This document shows positions 6,797-8,331 of a stretch of 8,331 bases of DNA, one piece after another. Position numbers and translations under genes: made by a program. The notes under the pieces are model-generated. The model made no database searches and had not been told where the DNA came from. It saw only the letters and a program-made list of their open reading frames with translations. This DNA comes from Lentisphaeria bacterium (GTDB lineage: Bacteria; Verrucomicrobiota; Lentisphaeria; JABSQK01; UBA12247). The stretch is taken from positions 1 to 8,331 of the forward strand of contig DMTJ01000568.1 of assembly GCA_003477185.1 (NCBI GenBank). Direction: 5' to 3'. Every line of letters begins with the position of its first letter. The stretch's first letter is position 1.

Positions 6797-8068
6797 TCAT
6801 TGGCGAACGGCAGCCTTGGTGATCGAGAACGTATCGCGAACGCGACCTTTCTTGTCGACGAAAGAGCCCGTCAGCTTGGTCGCACTGACGTCTAAGTGCA
6901 TGCTCCCCATGTCGGAAATCGAAACAGCCATGGCGGGATGGGGCTTGCCGATAGGGATCAGCTTACCACTGCTCCCGACTACCACGTAGACCGTCCCAGC
7001 GGCACGTCCAGGTGCTTTTCGATAGCGAACACCGTTCTTGCCGGGCGCACCTTCACCGACGACATGAAGCTCCGGGGCAAACGTCCGAGATGGCCCATAA
7101 TGACCGTGAATCAAGCCTGTCCTCTCATAGGCATGGCTATGTCCCGTGAGCATCAGATCCACGCCGAACTCCTCCAAGACGGGGATAAATCTCTCGCGAA
7201 GCTGACATAGGCGCCCTCCACTATCCGCGCAGTTATCTGAGCCATGGCTGCCTCCAGAGTACGGTGGGTGATGACAGAACGCGATCACCCAAGGTGACTG
7301 GGCGGCCGCCAAATCTCGGCGCAACCAGGCCATCATCTTCCCATCCGTCTCAAGGCGAGTACCAGAGGAATCCAGACAGACAAGGTGCACTGGCCCATGA
7401 TCTGCGCTGTAGTAGGCTTCCGACTCAGACGCGACTCCACCTGCTTCCCCGGATTTCGGATTCACGTGAATCTGATAGTAGACATCAGCGTGGCGGGCAT
7501 GATTTCCACGGGTTGAGTAGAATGGGGTCTCCGCCAGGCGGGGAGCAAAGTGGTCGAACACACTCTGTTGAAATTGTCCGTCTGTGCCATCTGGATAGGC
7601 GTTGTTGCCGAGCATCAGGATCAGCGTTGGGTCGAGCTTCCGGCGCTCGTAGGCATCTCTCACGGCCCGCGCATCAACTAAGGACGTACCGCCGTCGCCC
7701 ATAACCCAGATTCTAGCGGCGGCACCCTTCGCGGGCGCTGTCCGGAAGTTCACATACTCCCGCCTTGCGTCCCCAAACTGCAGGCAATACTGGTAGGTCG
7801 TATCGGGCACTAGCCCGTCCACAGTGAAAGTATGGTCCAATGCAGAGCGAGAACTAATCTGGCGCATCAGCTCGTCCCCCCTCCAGATTGTCACAATCAA
7901 CGGTGCGGGTTCGCGAACCCGCGCGCAGATTGTCACTCCTGCGCTGTGCAGGCTTTGCAGGTAGGGGCCACGCACTACTTCGACGCCCGCGGCGCTTGCT
8001 GCCAGGGCCAAAATGAGGCCAGCGATGGCCGGCAATCGCCATGCTGGCTTGTCATTAGATTGTTGCAT
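6797..8068 (-). CDS. Exported purple-acid-phosphatase-like metallophosphoesterase
   Basis: Predicted hydrolase of phosphate mono- or diesters acting outside the cytoplasm. From the ATG at 8068 (423 residues), residues 1-28 form a clear signal peptide (charged start, hydrophobic LPAIAGLILALAASAAG). Residues ~32-112 are the fibronectin-III-like N-terminal domain of purple acid phosphatases (RGPYLQS, LVPDTTYQY, FRTAP). The metallophosphatase domain (~119-375) shows motif I MGDGG (D125), motif II LGNNAY (N155, Y158), motif III GNH (188-190), CHHPP (265-269) and GHSHAYER (309-316). In motif II an Asn (codon AAC) replaces the normally invariant bridging Asp of GDxxY, so metal binding or activity may be altered. 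A longer reading from the ATG at 8116 adds 16 residues and places the start 27 nt after the upstream gene, but would bury the signal peptide; neither start has a strong ribosome site. The partial ftsI-like gene precedes it on the same strand, so co-transcription is likely. Substrate is unknown. Confidence 0.9.
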   Translation of the reverse strand: MQQSNDKPAWRLPAIAGLILALAASAAGVEVVRGPYLQSLHSAGVTICARVREPAPLIVTIWRGDELMRQISSRSALDHTFTVDGLVPDTTYQYCLQFGDARREYVNFRTAPAKGAAARIWVMGDGGTSLVDARAVRDAYERRKLDPTLILMLGNNAYPDGTDGQFQQSVFDHFAPRLAETPFYSTRGNHARHADVYYQIHVNPKSGEAGGVASESEAYYSADHGPVHLVCLDSSGTRLETDGKMMAWLRRDLAAAQSPWVIAFCHHPPYSGGSHGSDNCADSGGRLCQLRERFIPVLEEFGVDLMLTGHSHAYERTGLIHGHYGPSRTFAPELHVVGEGAPGKNGVRYRKAPGRAAGTVYVVVGSSGKLIPIGKPHPAMAVSISDMGSMHLDVSATKLTGSFVDKKGRVRDTFSITKAAVRQ

Positions 8069-8143
8069 CGCTATCACGACCCCGACAGCTGGGCTCACTC
8101 GCCACACTAATTCCATGCGATTCTCGCAACGAATAGCATGCGC

Positions 8144-8331
8144 TTATGGCTCGTCTGCTATCTCGGCTACAGTGGGGGCCACGTTCAGGTAGTCGAGGCA
8201 CCGTTGCGCAATTCTGCTGAAGGTCGGCCCGCAAACTGTGCCGCCATAATAACTGCGCTTGGTCGGCTCATCTGCAGCAACCAGCAGTACAAACTTTGGC
8301 TTGTGCGCAGGAACGAAACCAACAAACGACA
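8144..8331 (-). CDS. C-terminal end of FtsI/PBP2-type penicillin-binding transpeptidase (5' partial)
   Basis: The frame is open to the window edge and ends at TAA (8146-8144), so only the last 61 residues are present. They match the closing segment of class B penicillin-binding proteins, which crosslink peptidoglycan in the periplasm: SFVGFVPAHKPKFVLLV aligns with the family's 'S/A-x-F-x-G-F-x-PA-x-x-P' strand, DEPTKR and YYGGTVCGPTF with the 'DEP...YYGG-x-V-A-AP-x-F' segment, then the terminal helix AQRCLDYLNVAP. The KTG motif should lie about 20-25 residues upstream, outside the window, and the active-site SxxK further still. A Cys replaces the Ala usual in 'VAAP'. FtsI (division) and PBP2/SpoVD relatives cannot be separated from this piece. 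It is followed by a phosphatase gene rather than by murE, the usual dcw-cluster neighbour of ftsI. Confidence 0.85.
   Translation of the reverse strand, partial: SFVGFVPAHKPKFVLLVAADEPTKRSYYGGTVCGPTFSRIAQRCLDYLNVAPTVAEIADEP

Noticed and set aside
7264..7704. 146-codon plus-strand open frame opposite the phosphatase gene
   Set aside because: It lies wholly antisense to a gene with clear catalytic motifs; its translation is Arg/Ser/His-rich low-complexity sequence without any recognisable fold.

Overview
The window reads as chromosomal core DNA from a Gram-negative bacterium that makes lipid A. It is densely coding, moderately GC-rich, and shows no sign of a mobile element, CRISPR array, tRNA or rRNA. 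LpxD and an OmpH/Skp chaperone side by side mean an LPS-type outer membrane. The STAS protein, a receiver-kinase hybrid, an IHF/HU protein and a large exported beta-propeller/Ig-repeat protein ending in 'GWNL' modules resemble gene content I associate with the PVC group (Verrucomicrobiota, Kiritimatiellota, Lentisphaerota). That placement is an inference from gene style, not a proven assignment.

Layout: the left third (1-2769, + strand) is the 3' part of one very large gene whose start lies outside the window. It encodes a probable surface or secreted protein with TolB-like propeller repeats, several cadherin/Ig-like repeats and a duplicated C-terminal module. Its stop codon overlaps the stop codon of the convergent minus-strand block. 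A perfect 6-bp inverted repeat sits exactly on this junction.

Everything from 2766 to 8331 is on the minus strand. In transcription order it holds: the C-terminal end of an FtsI/PBP2-type transpeptidase (partial, cut by the window edge), an exported purple-acid-phosphatase-like metallophosphoesterase, an IHF/HU DNA-binding protein, a STAS-domain anti-sigma-factor antagonist-like protein, a periplasmic Skp/OmpH chaperone, LpxD, and a response-regulator receiver domain fused to a Hanks-type Ser/Thr kinase. The last four are separated by 3 to 26 nt and look like one transcription unit. HU has its own candidate promoter and ribosome binding site.

The unit combines envelope building (outer-membrane protein chaperoning, lipid A acylation, cell-wall synthesis upstream) with phospho-signalling (STAS switch protein, receiver-kinase). 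The most interesting points are the REC-kinase fusion placed directly behind lpxD with a STAS protein in the same unit, the Asp-to-Asn change in a metal-ligand motif of the phosphatase, and a 10-bp perfect hairpin at the 3' end of the skp gene. No wholly new system is evident.
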